A DNA stretch of 7,461 bases from Actinomycetes bacterium (lineage in GTDB: Bacteria; Actinomycetota; Acidimicrobiia; Acidimicrobiales; Palsa-688): positions 1-7,461 of the forward strand of contig JAKAXN010000224.1 of the NCBI GenBank assembly GCA_021816565.1, written 5' to 3'. This document shows positions 1 to 6,995 of the stretch, in pieces (the stretch's first letter is position 1; each line of letters begins with the position of its first letter). The notes under the pieces are model-generated. The model was given only the letters and a program-made list of their open reading frames with translations, was not told the origin of the DNA and did not search any database. The translations under genes were made by a program, and so were the position numbers.

Positions 1-279
1 CTGGCCGCCGAGGTGCCCGCCGGCCAGCGGGTGATCGTGGCCGGCGGCCTGCACCCGGGCAACGTGGCGGCGGCCATCGAGCACACCGGGTGCTGGGGGG
101 TGGACGTGGCCTCGGGGGTGGAGCGCTCCCCGGGGCTCAAGGACCCGATCAGGCTGCGGGAGTTCATCTCCGCGGCCCGGGCCGCTTTCGATAGACGAGA
201 AGAGTCGGGACCCCGTGACCTCCCCCCACCAGAGGACGGTCCGGGCGCCGGGCTCTACGACTGGCAGGAGGACCAGTGA
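1..279 (+). CDS. trpF: Phosphoribosylanthranilate isomerase, C-terminal part (5' end outside window)
   Basis: This is the C-terminal end of TrpF, a cytosolic TIM-barrel enzyme that converts N-(5-phosphoribosyl)anthranilate to the carboxyphenylamino-deoxyribulose phosphate used by TrpC. The reading frame is open from base 1, so the N-terminal half lies upstream. Visible family signatures are the phosphate-binding AGGLHPGNV (visible residues 14-22) and the closing [15 protein letters not shown] stretch (about residues 35-49), followed by the last barrel helix ([11 protein letters not shown]). A Pro/Glu/Asp-rich tail of about 28 residues then runs beyond the usual family end and finishes in YDWQEDQ. 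The stop at 277-279 overlaps the trpB GTG start by 4 nt (GTGA), and the last codons contain the trpB ribosome binding site. The trpF-trpB-trpA order strongly supports the call. The catalytic Cys and Asp, expected in the missing part, cannot be checked. Confidence 0.93.
   Translation: MAAEVPAGQRVIVAGGLHPGNVAAAIEHTGCWGVDVASGVERSPGLKDPIRLREFISAARAAFDRREESGPRDLPPPEDGPGAGLYDWQEDQ
266..272 (+). promoter_or_regulatory. Ribosome binding site of trpB, inside the trpF 3' end
   Basis: AGGAGGA lies 3 nt upstream of the GTG at 276 (4 nt if AGGAGG is taken as the core). It is a near-perfect Shine-Dalgarno sequence that also encodes part of the TrpF terminal Gln-Glu-Asp. It favours GTG 276 over the in-frame ATG at 294, which would sit about 21 nt downstream. 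Confidence 0.7.
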
Positions 280-1454
280 GTTCCACCGTCCGCATGGGTG
301 ATCCCGGCTCGACCGGCAGGTTCGGCGAGTTCGGCGGCCGCTACCTTCCCGAGGCCCTGGTGCCGGCCTGCCTGGAGCTGGAGCAGGCCTTCCGCACCGC
401 CTGGTCCGATCCGGGCTTCCGCGGCCGCCTGGACGCGCTGCTGCGCGACTACGCCGGGCGCCCCACCCCGGTCACCGAGGCCCGCCGGCTGTCGGAGGAG
501 CTGGGCGTCAGGGTGCTGCTCAAGCGGGAGGACCTCACCCACACCGGCTCGCACAAGATCAACAACGTCCTGGGCCAGGGGCTCCTGACCCTGGAGATGG
601 GCAAGACCCGGATGGTGGCCGAGACCGGCGCCGGCCAGCACGGGGTGGCCACTGCCACCGCGGCCGCCCTGTTCGGGTTGGAGTGCGTGGTGTACATGGG
701 TGAGGTGGACACCGAGCGCCAGGAGCTCAACGTGTTCCGGATGAAGCTCCTCGGCGCCGAGGTGATCCCCGTCCGCTCCGGTAGCCGGACCCTGAAGGAC
801 GCCGTCAACGAGGCTCTGCGCGACTGGGTGGCGACCGTCGAGAGCACCCACTACTGCCTCGGCTCGGTCATGGGCCCCCACCCGTACCCGTGGCTGGTCC
901 GCGAGCTGCAGAGCGTGGTGGGCAACGAGGCCCGGGAGCAGTGCCGGGCCATCCTCGGCGGCGCCGACCCCGACCTGGTGCTGGCCTGCGTCGGCGGCGG
1001 ATCCAACGCCGCGGGGACCTTCGCCGGCTTCGTCGAAACCGGGGCGGACCTGGTGGGGGTGGAGGCCGCCGGCGGCTCGGCCGTGGGGCACGGGATCCCC
1101 GGGGTGCTGCACGGCATGCGTTCCTACCTGCTGCAGGACGAGTGGGGTCAGATCCTGGAGGCCGAGTCCATCTCGGCCGGCCTGGACTACCCCGGTATCG
1201 GACCCGAGCACGCCTACCTGTCCGACGCCGGCCGGGCCCGCTACGTGACCGCCTCCGATGACGAGGTGCTCGACGCGCTGAAGCTGCTGTCGCGCACCGA
1301 GGGCATCATCCCGGCCCTGGAGCCGGCCCACGCCCTGGCCTGGCTGGCCCGGGCCGCCCGCAGCGGGGAGGTGCCGGCCGGGACCACCGTGATGATGACG
1401 CTGTCGGGCCGGGGTGACAAGGACGCCGAGACCGTGATGAGGTTGATGCGATGA
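276..1454 (+). CDS. trpB: Tryptophan synthase beta chain
   Basis: PLP-dependent beta subunit (392 aa) that condenses indole, channelled from TrpA, with L-serine to give L-tryptophan in the cytosolic alpha2-beta2 complex. The sequence shows the PLP-lysine motif HTGSHKINN (Schiff-base Lys94), catalytic Glu116 in ETGAGQHG (same 22-residue spacing as Lys87/Glu109 of the Salmonella enzyme), the phosphate-binding GGGSNA (240-245), [15 protein letters not shown] (298-312) and the C-terminal SGRGDKD (377-383). This is the canonical TrpB1 type, not TrpB2. GTG 276 was chosen because of the Shine-Dalgarno at 266-272 and the GTGA overlap with trpF; ATG 294 is the alternative. The gene overlaps trpA by ATGA. 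Oddity: between GVEAAG (261-266) and GVLHG (276-280) there are only 9 residues where textbook TrpBs have about 17, so a conserved loop is shortened in frame. Confidence 0.98.
   Translation: MSSTVRMGDPGSTGRFGEFGGRYLPEALVPACLELEQAFRTAWSDPGFRGRLDALLRDYAGRPTPVTEARRLSEELGVRVLLKREDLTHTGSHKINNVLGQGLLTLEMGKTRMVAETGAGQHGVATATAAALFGLECVVYMGEVDTERQELNVFRMKLLGAEVIPVRSGSRTLKDAVNEALRDWVATVESTHYCLGSVMGPHPYPWLVRELQSVVGNEAREQCRAILGGADPDLVLACVGGGSNAAGTFAGFVETGADLVGVEAAGGSAVGHGIPGVLHGMRSYLLQDEWGQILEAESISAGLDYPGIGPEHAYLSDAGRARYVTASDDEVLDALKLLSRTEGIIPALEPAHALAWLARAARSGEVPAGTTVMMTLSGRGDKDAETVMRLMR
1439..1443 (+). promoter_or_regulatory. Ribosome binding site of trpA, inside the trpB 3' end
   Basis: GAGGT lies 7 nt upstream of the trpA ATG at 1451. 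It matches part of the consensus AGGAGGT at good spacing, and it supports the ATGA-overlap start together with re-initiation after trpB termination. Confidence 0.5.
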
Positions 1455-2233
1455 GAGGCGTCGAGGTCGAGCCCCACCTGAGGGCCGTGCGGGAGTCGGG
1501 TCGCAAGATCCTGGTCACCTACGTGACCGGCGGGCTGGGACCGGACTGGCTGCAGGTCCTGCAGGCCATGGTGTCGGCCGGTGCCGACCTGGTGGAGATC
1601 GGCATCCCGTTCTCCGACCCGGTGATGGACGGGGCCACCATCCAGGAGGCGTCCAGCCGGGCCCTGGCCCTCGGCGCCAACCCGGCGTCCATCCTCGACG
1701 ATCTGGCCCGGGTGGACGTACCGGTGCCGATGGTCGCCATGACCTACTACAACGTGGTGTTCCGGGCCGGCCACGCCCGTTTCGCCCGGATGCTCACCGA
1801 CGCCGGGGTGCGCGGCGCCATCATCCCCGACATCCCCCTCGAGGAGTCCGCCGGTTGGGAGGCCGACGCCGCCGCCGGCGGGGTGGAGACGGTGCTGCTG
1901 GCCGCCCCGGTCACCCCCGACGAGCGGCTGGCCCGGATCTGCGAGCGGTCCCGGGGCTTCGTCTACGGGGTCAACCTGATGGGCGTCACCGGCGAACGGG
2001 CCGCCGTCTCGTCGTCGGCCTCGGTGCTGGCCAAGCGGCTCAAGGGGGTCACGGACCGGCCGGTGATCATGGGCTTCGGGGTGTCGGGTCCCGAGCAGGC
2101 CGTGGCCGCCGCCCGGGAGTCCGACGGGGTGGTGGTGGCTTCGGCGCTGATGCGCCTGCTGCTCGACGGGGGCGGCCCCGAGGCCGTCGCCGACGGCGTG
2201 GCCGCCATCCGCCAGGCCCTCGACCGGGGCTAG
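1451..2233 (+). CDS. trpA: Tryptophan synthase alpha chain
   Basis: Alpha subunit (260 aa, normal family length). This TIM-barrel lyase cleaves indole-3-glycerol phosphate to indole and glyceraldehyde-3-phosphate and passes indole to TrpB through the intersubunit tunnel. The acid/base pair is visible in [14 protein letters not shown]: Glu49 and Asp60 sit at the same numbers as in the E. coli enzyme. Further signatures are PDIPLEE (126-132), the loop-6 region NLMGVTGER (175-183), preceded by Tyr172, the probable counterpart of E. coli Tyr175, and the phosphate-binding GFGVSGPEQ (208-216) and VASAL (229-233). The ATG overlaps the trpB stop (ATGA), giving near-equal translation of the two subunits. 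A small variation is [10 protein letters not shown] where most TrpAs read YVTAGDP or similar. The TAG stop overlaps the stop of the convergent membrane-protein gene at CTAG, so the gene has no 3' spacer. Confidence 0.98.
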   Translation: MRGVEVEPHLRAVRESGRKILVTYVTGGLGPDWLQVLQAMVSAGADLVEIGIPFSDPVMDGATIQEASSRALALGANPASILDDLARVDVPVPMVAMTYYNVVFRAGHARFARMLTDAGVRGAIIPDIPLEESAGWEADAAAGGVETVLLAAPVTPDERLARICERSRGFVYGVNLMGVTGERAAVSSSASVLAKRLKGVTDRPVIMGFGVSGPEQAVAAARESDGVVVASALMRLLLDGGGPEAVADGVAAIRQALDRG

Positions 2234-5091
2234 AACCGGCCCCGCCGCCGGGGGGCGTGCGCCGGGCGCGGCCGGCCCCGCCTTTGCCGGCCGGACCACA
2301 GCAGCGCGGCGGAGGCCAGCAGCCCCACTCCGGTTACCGCCGCCCCGGTGGCCTGACCCGGGGCGGAGTAGCTGAAGCGGACCTCGTGAGTGCCGGGCGG
2401 CACCCGGACGGCCACCATGGCGTAGTCGGCGGCCCGCAGCCGGGCCGGGTGGCCGTTGACGGTCACCGACCACCCGGGCACCTGCATGGGGTCGGCGACC
2501 ACCAGGTAGCCGGCCCCGGCCGCCCGGACCGTGGCCGAGATGCGGTCGCCCGAATCCCGCCCGACGGTCACGGCCGCCGGCCGGCCGGAGCCGGGAGGGG
2601 CCGGCCGCGACAGCAGCACCGACGACCCCGGTACGCCCGCGGCCAGCGCCTCGAGCTGCGCCGCGGGGTCGGCCACGGTTCGGGCGGTGGCCGCCCAGCG
2701 GATGCGGGGCAGGGCGTCCAGCCTCCGGTAGACGACGGCCCCGGCCCCGGCGTACACCAGCTTCAGGCCGTCGGCGCGGGGTCGCACGGCGGAGCAGTCG
2801 GCGGCCGCTCCGGCGGCGGCCACCACCAGAGGTCCCGACGCCCCGGCCACTGACAGGCGGGCCCTGAACGGTCCGGTGGTCGGCAGGTCCTCGCCGGCGA
2901 GCGGGACGGTGACCGTGGACCCCGGGCGGAGCGTGCCGGTCAGGTACGCGCCGGAGCCCAGCCGGAAGCCCGGGCCGCTCAGGCTGAGCCCCACGGTCAC
3001 CCCGCCCAGGCGGGACCGGGGACGCAGCGGGGCGGCCAGCCGCAGCGCCACCCCCCGCAGCGGGCCGCCCGGCAGGCTGCAGCTGATGGGCCCGGCGGCC
3101 GAGCTGATGGTCCCGGTGGCCGGGGCGGCGGGGGAGGGCACCCCGGCCACGTCGGTCGGGGGCAGCACGAAGTAGCGGACGCCCATCTGGTCGAGGATGG
3201 GCTGGCGGGAGATGTCACCGGAGTTGATGTCGCCGCCGAACCCGGAGTTGGTCGGCCCCATCATGGCGTGCGGGTCGACGGTGGTGAGGAGGGTGTTCCA
3301 GCGCGGATCGTTGAACTGGTGGCCGGTGGCGCTGCGCAGCCCGTAGTAGAAGGCGGTGGCCGGGTAGAGGGTCAGGCCGGCGGACGCGAAGCGGTCGTGG
3401 CCCAGGTGCGACGCCAGGAACGTGTGGTCCCCGGTCCGGGGGTAGAAGGCCGACGGGTCGTCGCCGGGCATGACGGCGTGGAAGAACTGCGCCCCCTGGG
3501 CCACCACCAGCACCGGCATGACCAGGAACGCCATCGTGCGGGCCCGCCGGGCGCTGACCGGGTCGCCCAGCCGGGCCAGTGCGACGGTGCCTGCCGCCAC
3601 CACGGCGGTGGCCACCACGAGGGCCAGCGGCGTCCGCACGGCCCGGTCCCAGGCCGCCAGGTAGTGACCGGTAAGAGCCGCCTGGTAGCCGGACCGGCCG
3701 ACCCCGAGAGCGAAGATGGCCGCCTCGGAGCAGACGAATGCCGGCCACAGGAGCCGGGTCCAGTCGGGGCCCGATCCGGTCCCGGGCTGGCCGGCCGCAC
3801 CGCCGGTCCCGGGCTGGCCGGCCGTACCGCCGGGCCCCGGGCGCCGGGCGGCTGTCAGCCAGTCGAAGCCGAAGCCGACCAGCGCGGCCAGGGCGAAGTC
3901 CACGATGCAGCGGATGCGGCCTATGAAGTTGCCGGAGAAGACCGGCAGCGACGACAGGGCGGAGCGGGCCCCCGGGCTGACCCAGCACACCAGGCCGGCC
4001 AGCACCACCGCCCCCAGGAGGAATCCCCGCACCCCGGCCTGGGCCGCCCGGCGGGCCCGCAGCCCGAACGCCGCGCCGATCACGGCCAGCACCACCGCCG
4101 CCGCCCCCACGTAGGCCACCAGCTCCACCGGGTCGGTGGGGCCGTGGACCGCCCGGCCCACGATGCACAAGCCGTTGGCGGCCGGGGCCACCAGCGTCAT
4201 CAGCCCCGACAGGGGCAGTCCCCGCGACGACAGGCCGTCCCGGTAGGCGAGGTTGTTGGTGGTGTAGAAGTCCAGGAACGGCAGCATCTGGACCGCGGAG
4301 AGGGCCACCCCCAGGATCAGGCCGCCGGCGGCCATGGCCGCCGTCCCAGCCGCCGACCACCAGTCCCGGCGGTAGCGGTGGAGGACCCTCACCACGAAGT
4401 AGCCGCCGGCCGCGTAGAGGGCGAACCCGGTGATCTCGGGGAAGCCGCCGAAGAGCATCGAAGCCACCGCCGCGCCCAGCAGCACCACGTCGGAGGCCCG
4501 CCGGCGGGTGGCCACCCGGTCGGTGGCCCAGAACAGCGCCGGTATCAGAGCCGCGGTCCGGGCCTGGGGCCAGTTGGACCACATGACCATGAAGCCGGAC
4601 GTGGCGAAGACGAACCCGGCCAGCGTGGCCGCCGGTCTCCCCACCGACAGGCGGCGCAGGAACAGGTAGGTGCCGCCTATGGCCGCCACCCATGTCAGGA
4701 GGATCACGAACGCCGGGGCCCACCGCAGGGGCAGGATCCAGTACGGCAGGGACAGCGGGTCGAGCATGCCGGCGTTGGGCAGGGATCCGAGCGGGCCCCC
4801 GCCCGACTGCAGGCTCTGCCAGTTGGGCAGGTGCCCGCTGAAGATCTGGTGGCGGATGTAGGCGGCCGACGGCAGGACGCTGTCGATGGTGTCGGACTGG
4901 CACAGCTCGTGGCCGGCCGCTTCGTTGCCGGCCGCCGCCCACGGCAGGAAGTTGGTCAGCGAGTTGACCGAGATCAGGGTCCGGGAGCCGACCAGCGAGG
5001 GTCCGAGGCAGAACGCCGCGGCGCCGGCGGTGAGCGCCGGCACGTACCAGTCCCGCCAGGAGCGCCGGGGGGGCCGGCGCCGGGCGGTCAC
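2230..5091 (-). CDS. YfhO-like multi-pass membrane protein (GT-C-like), function unknown
   Basis: Large integral membrane protein (953 aa; 954 if GTG 5094 is used). Residue numbers below count from 5094. It has a basic N-terminus, a first membrane segment (about 16-36) and a long loop with the family-like region SGHLPNWQSLQSGGGP (86-101) followed by PLSLPYWILPL. About a dozen hydrophobic segments follow up to about 540. Then comes a large, probably extracytoplasmic domain (about 541-910) and a final membrane helix (about 915-935) with an Arg-rich cytoplasmic tail. The domain ends in YLVVADPMQVPGWSVTVNG and VRVPPGTHEVRFSYS, typical of the YfhO C-terminus. YfhO relatives resemble GT-C glycosyltransferases; B. 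subtilis YfhO is linked to lipoteichoic-acid glycosylation, but substrate and donor here are unknown. A Gly/Pro/Gln repeat linker sits at 419-443. The start overlaps the upstream DUF2804 stop (GTGA); the adjacent GTG at 5094 is equally possible and no clear Shine-Dalgarno separates them. Confidence 0.88.
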   Translation of the reverse strand: MTARRRPPRRSWRDWYVPALTAGAAAFCLGPSLVGSRTLISVNSLTNFLPWAAAGNEAAGHELCQSDTIDSVLPSAAYIRHQIFSGHLPNWQSLQSGGGPLGSLPNAGMLDPLSLPYWILPLRWAPAFVILLTWVAAIGGTYLFLRRLSVGRPAATLAGFVFATSGFMVMWSNWPQARTAALIPALFWATDRVATRRRASDVVLLGAAVASMLFGGFPEITGFALYAAGGYFVVRVLHRYRRDWWSAAGTAAMAAGGLILGVALSAVQMLPFLDFYTTNNLAYRDGLSSRGLPLSGLMTLVAPAANGLCIVGRAVHGPTDPVELVAYVGAAAVVLAVIGAAFGLRARRAAQAGVRGFLLGAVVLAGLVCWVSPGARSALSSLPVFSGNFIGRIRCIVDFALAALVGFGFDWLTAARRPGPGGTAGQPGTGGAAGQPGTGSGPDWTRLLWPAFVCSEAAIFALGVGRSGYQAALTGHYLAAWDRAVRTPLALVVATAVVAAGTVALARLGDPVSARRARTMAFLVMPVLVVAQGAQFFHAVMPGDDPSAFYPRTGDHTFLASHLGHDRFASAGLTLYPATAFYYGLRSATGHQFNDPRWNTLLTTVDPHAMMGPTNSGFGGDINSGDISRQPILDQMGVRYFVLPPTDVAGVPSPAAPATGTISSAAGPISCSLPGGPLRGVALRLAAPLRPRSRLGGVTVGLSLSGPGFRLGSGAYLTGTLRPGSTVTVPLAGEDLPTTGPFRARLSVAGASGPLVVAAAGAAADCSAVRPRADGLKLVYAGAGAVVYRRLDALPRIRWAATARTVADPAAQLEALAAGVPGSSVLLSRPAPPGSGRPAAVTVGRDSGDRISATVRAAGAGYLVVADPMQVPGWSVTVNGHPARLRAADYAMVAVRVPPGTHEVRFSYSAPGQATGAAVTGVGLLASAALLWSGRQRRGRPRPAHAPRRRGRF
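2269..2293. terminator. Possible hairpin downstream of trpA (weak terminator candidate)
   Basis: CGGCCGGC (2269-2276) and GCCGGCCG (2286-2293) form a perfect 8-bp stem around a 9-nt loop, starting 35 nt past the trpA stop and inside the 3' coding end of the convergent gene. No T-run follows on either strand. In DNA this GC-rich such inverted repeats arise by chance, so a role in ending the trp transcript is only a possibility. A second small stem, GCCCC/GGGGC, lies at 2239-2256. Confidence 0.22.
3776..3829. repeat. Two tandem 27-bp repeats inside the YfhO-like gene
   Basis: Units 3776-3802 and 3803-3829 are identical except for one C/T difference. Read on the minus strand they encode a nine-residue Gly/Ala/Gln/Pro repeat (GQPGTGGAA-like) at about residues 423-440, in a hydrophilic linker between two membrane segments. 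The unit length is a multiple of three, so gain or loss of a copy would keep the frame. Confidence 0.9.
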
Positions 5092-5933
5092 CACTTGGCC
5101 CGGTGCCGCTCCATCACGCCGAACGCCCCGTCGTGCGCCGACAGCTCCACCCCGCCGGGGAGCACGCCGCTGAAGCGGCCGAACGGCTGCAGGTAGTCAC
5201 TGCTGATCAACCCGAGGCTCTCCCGCCGGGACCGGCGGGCCTCCTCCTCGAAGCGCAGCAGCGTGCCGTCCGCCCCCCACAGCTCGCTCAGATCGGCGGC
5301 GAAGCGCACCGCCGGGACCTCGGCCGGCCGGCCGGCCACCCAGACGGTGCGCTCGCTCATCGTCTCGGCGTCGTGCACGCCGCTCACCAGGTTCCACACC
5401 ACCGGCCACCCGTCCACCGACGTCCCCACCCCGGCGGACCACTCCCAGGCGGTGTCACGGGCGTGGTACCCGGCGGACTCGTCGAGCAGCCCGAGGGCCG
5501 ACACCGGGCGGACCTCCATCCCCACGGTCAGGTGGCCGTCGGCCCGCACCGGCAGCTTCTTGGTCCAGATGTAGGAGCGGCCGTGGGGGCTCACCACCTC
5601 CACCGCCTCACCCGCCGGGGTGAGGGCCAGCTCCAGGCGGATGGGACCGGACCGCACCGCCAGCGCGTGCTCGGTGACCGAGATCCGCCGGGACCCGCCG
5701 GGTCGGGTCTCGGTGTCGAGGGCACCGGAACGGCGGTCCCACAGCGCCCAGAACGACTGCGGGACCGGGCCCACCCGGGCCGCGCCGGCGCAGAGCATCA
5801 CGTCGGCGCCGAACACGCCGACATAGCGCCACCGCTTGAGCGGACGCAGCCCCTGCCTGGGTGGCATGGGGTCGGGAGGGACCACCACGGCGGGCGGCCG
5901 CCGGGTCGGCGCCCGCCACGGGCGGATGGTCAA
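5088..5933 (-). CDS. DUF2804-family protein
   Basis: Probable DUF2804 protein (281 aa), a family of unknown function thought to have a lipocalin-like beta-barrel fold related to AttH/CrtC-type proteins. Features I associate with it are PLKRWRYVGVFG (31-42), MLCAG followed by VPQSFWALWDR (57-67), DESAGYHARDTAWEWSAGVG (151-170), WNLVSGVHD (180-188), SERTVWV (193-199), and the C-terminal QPFGRFSGVLPGGVEL (249-264) and GVMERHRAKW. No signal peptide or membrane segment is visible, so it is probably cytoplasmic. TTG 5933 was chosen because it overlaps the upstream dehydrogenase stop (TTGA) and keeps a Pro/Arg-rich N-terminus (RPWRAPTRRPP) that I recall in relatives. GTG 5888, GTG 5885 and ATG 5867 are alternatives. 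No convincing Shine-Dalgarno is present, so translation is probably coupled. It lies between the dehydrogenase and the membrane-protein gene. No enzymatic activity can be assigned. Confidence 0.85.
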   Translation of the reverse strand: MTIRPWRAPTRRPPAVVVPPDPMPPRQGLRPLKRWRYVGVFGADVMLCAGAARVGPVPQSFWALWDRRSGALDTETRPGGSRRISVTEHALAVRSGPIRLELALTPAGEAVEVVSPHGRSYIWTKKLPVRADGHLTVGMEVRPVSALGLLDESAGYHARDTAWEWSAGVGTSVDGWPVVWNLVSGVHDAETMSERTVWVAGRPAEVPAVRFAADLSELWGADGTLLRFEEEARRSRRESLGLISSDYLQPFGRFSGVLPGGVELSAHDGAFGVMERHRAKW

Positions 5934-6988
5934 GCACCCCCGCCCGGATCGAACTCCAGGACGACCTTCACGTCCCCGGGCCGCCGCTCGTAGGCGCTGC
6001 GCCAGTCGCCCAGGGGCACCCGGCGGCTGATGACCTTGCCGAGCCAGTCCAGGTCGGCGTCGGCCAGGGCCTTGGCCCCCGCCTCGTAGTGGCGGCGGTT
6101 GGCGTTGACCGAGCCGAACACCACGTCGTTCTCGAGGACCATGCGCCGGTTCAGCAGGCCGACGTCGACGGGGATGTCCCGCCCCCCCGAGGACACCCCG
6201 GTCAGGCAGACGATCCCGTTGGCCCCGGCGTGATCCATGACATCGAAGATGAGCGGTCCCACCCCGGTGCACTCGATGGCCACGTCGGCCTCCACGCCGA
6301 CGTCGGCGACCGAACCGTGGTGGTAGTGGGCCCCGAGGGCGGCGACCAGCTCCGGCTTGGGCCCGTCGGTCACCTGGTCCAGGACGTGGACCTCCATGCC
6401 CCGCTGCACCCCGAGCAGGGCGGCCAGGAGCCCGATGGGCCCGGCACCGGTCACCAGCACCGTGCGGGGCTTCCACTCGGCCCGGGCGCCGATCCGCTCG
6501 ATGTGGTCCCACGCCTTGGCCACCACCGTCGTCGGCTCGAGCAGCACGCCCAGGTTGCCGAGCCGGGAGTCCACCTTCACCACGAAATCCGATGTGATCC
6601 GGTAGCGCTCCCGGGCGTAGCCGTGGTGCTCCTTGATGCCCCACTCGGTGTACTTGCCGTTGCGGCACATGTCCCACTCGCCCGCCGCGCAGTTCGAGCA
6701 GGGGACCGGGTCCGGCCTCCGGACGATGGCCACCACCAGGTCGCCGGCGGACAGTCCCGACCCGTCGGGCGCTTCGAGCACCTCGCCCAGCGACTCGTGG
6801 CCGATGGCCAGTCGCTCCTCGCCGGGCGGGGCCCAGCCGTACTCGCCGCCGATGATCTCGAGGTCGGTGCCGCACACCCCGACGGCCCGGGTCTTGACCA
6901 GCACCGGCCCGTCCGTGTCGGGGGGTTCGGGCAGGTCGGTCAGATCGACCGTGCCTTCCTTGAGGGGCAGAACCGTCACAGCTCGCAT
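5930..6988 (-). CDS. Zinc-dependent MDR dehydrogenase, glucose 1-dehydrogenase type
   Basis: Medium-chain dehydrogenase (352 aa), most like archaeal/actinobacterial glucose 1-dehydrogenases, which oxidise aldoses to lactones with NAD(P)+. Catalytic zinc ligands are visible: Cys39 in GVCGTD, His64-Glu65 in GHES and Glu151 in LLEP. The Rossmann motif is GAGPIG (181-186), with Asp204 ending the second strand (VHVLD). Family-typical stretches are KYTEWGIKEHHGYARER (112-128), FGSVNANRRHY (291-301) and the ending GDVKVVLEF. From memory of the Sulfolobus enzyme, Glu115 and Asn295 align with sugar-contacting residues, supporting a polyol/sugar substrate; the exact sugar and cofactor are not proven. 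The structural-zinc lobe keeps Cys97, Cys100 and Cys108 but lacks the first Cys (RRPDPVPC). ATG 6988 matches the usual MRAVTV start; an in-frame TTG at 6997 would add three residues. It is the first gene of the minus-strand unit and is divergent from the yqgE-like gene. Confidence 0.9.
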   Translation of the reverse strand: MRAVTVLPLKEGTVDLTDLPEPPDTDGPVLVKTRAVGVCGTDLEIIGGEYGWAPPGEERLAIGHESLGEVLEAPDGSGLSAGDLVVAIVRRPDPVPCSNCAAGEWDMCRNGKYTEWGIKEHHGYARERYRITSDFVVKVDSRLGNLGVLLEPTTVVAKAWDHIERIGARAEWKPRTVLVTGAGPIGLLAALLGVQRGMEVHVLDQVTDGPKPELVAALGAHYHHGSVADVGVEADVAIECTGVGPLIFDVMDHAGANGIVCLTGVSSGGRDIPVDVGLLNRRMVLENDVVFGSVNANRRHYEAGAKALADADLDWLGKVISRRVPLGDWRSAYERRPGDVKVVLEFDPGGGA

Positions 6989-6995
6989 GGATGGC

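Noticed and set aside
255..1331. 358-codon open frame on the minus strand
   Set aside because: It is entirely antisense to trpB, whose protein signatures are unambiguous, and its product is low-complexity Gly/His/Gln/Ala.
1451..2233. Possible trp leader peptide or attenuator in the window
   Set aside because: The operon's promoter and leader lie upstream of base 1. No Trp-rich short frame precedes trpB or trpA.
1241..2473. 410-codon open frame on the minus strand
   Set aside because: It is antisense to trpA and runs out of frame across the end of the YfhO-like gene. No domain is seen.
3268..5196. 642-codon open frame on the plus strand
   Set aside because: It lies antisense to the YfhO-like gene. 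Its translation is dominated by Gly, Arg, Gln, His and Pro with no recognisable domain, the usual mirror of a high-GC gene.
5934..6875. N-terminal extension of the DUF2804 frame, which would give 595 residues
   Set aside because: This stretch is out of frame within the well-supported dehydrogenase gene and is Arg/Gly-rich with no motifs. The DUF2804 homology begins near TTG 5933.
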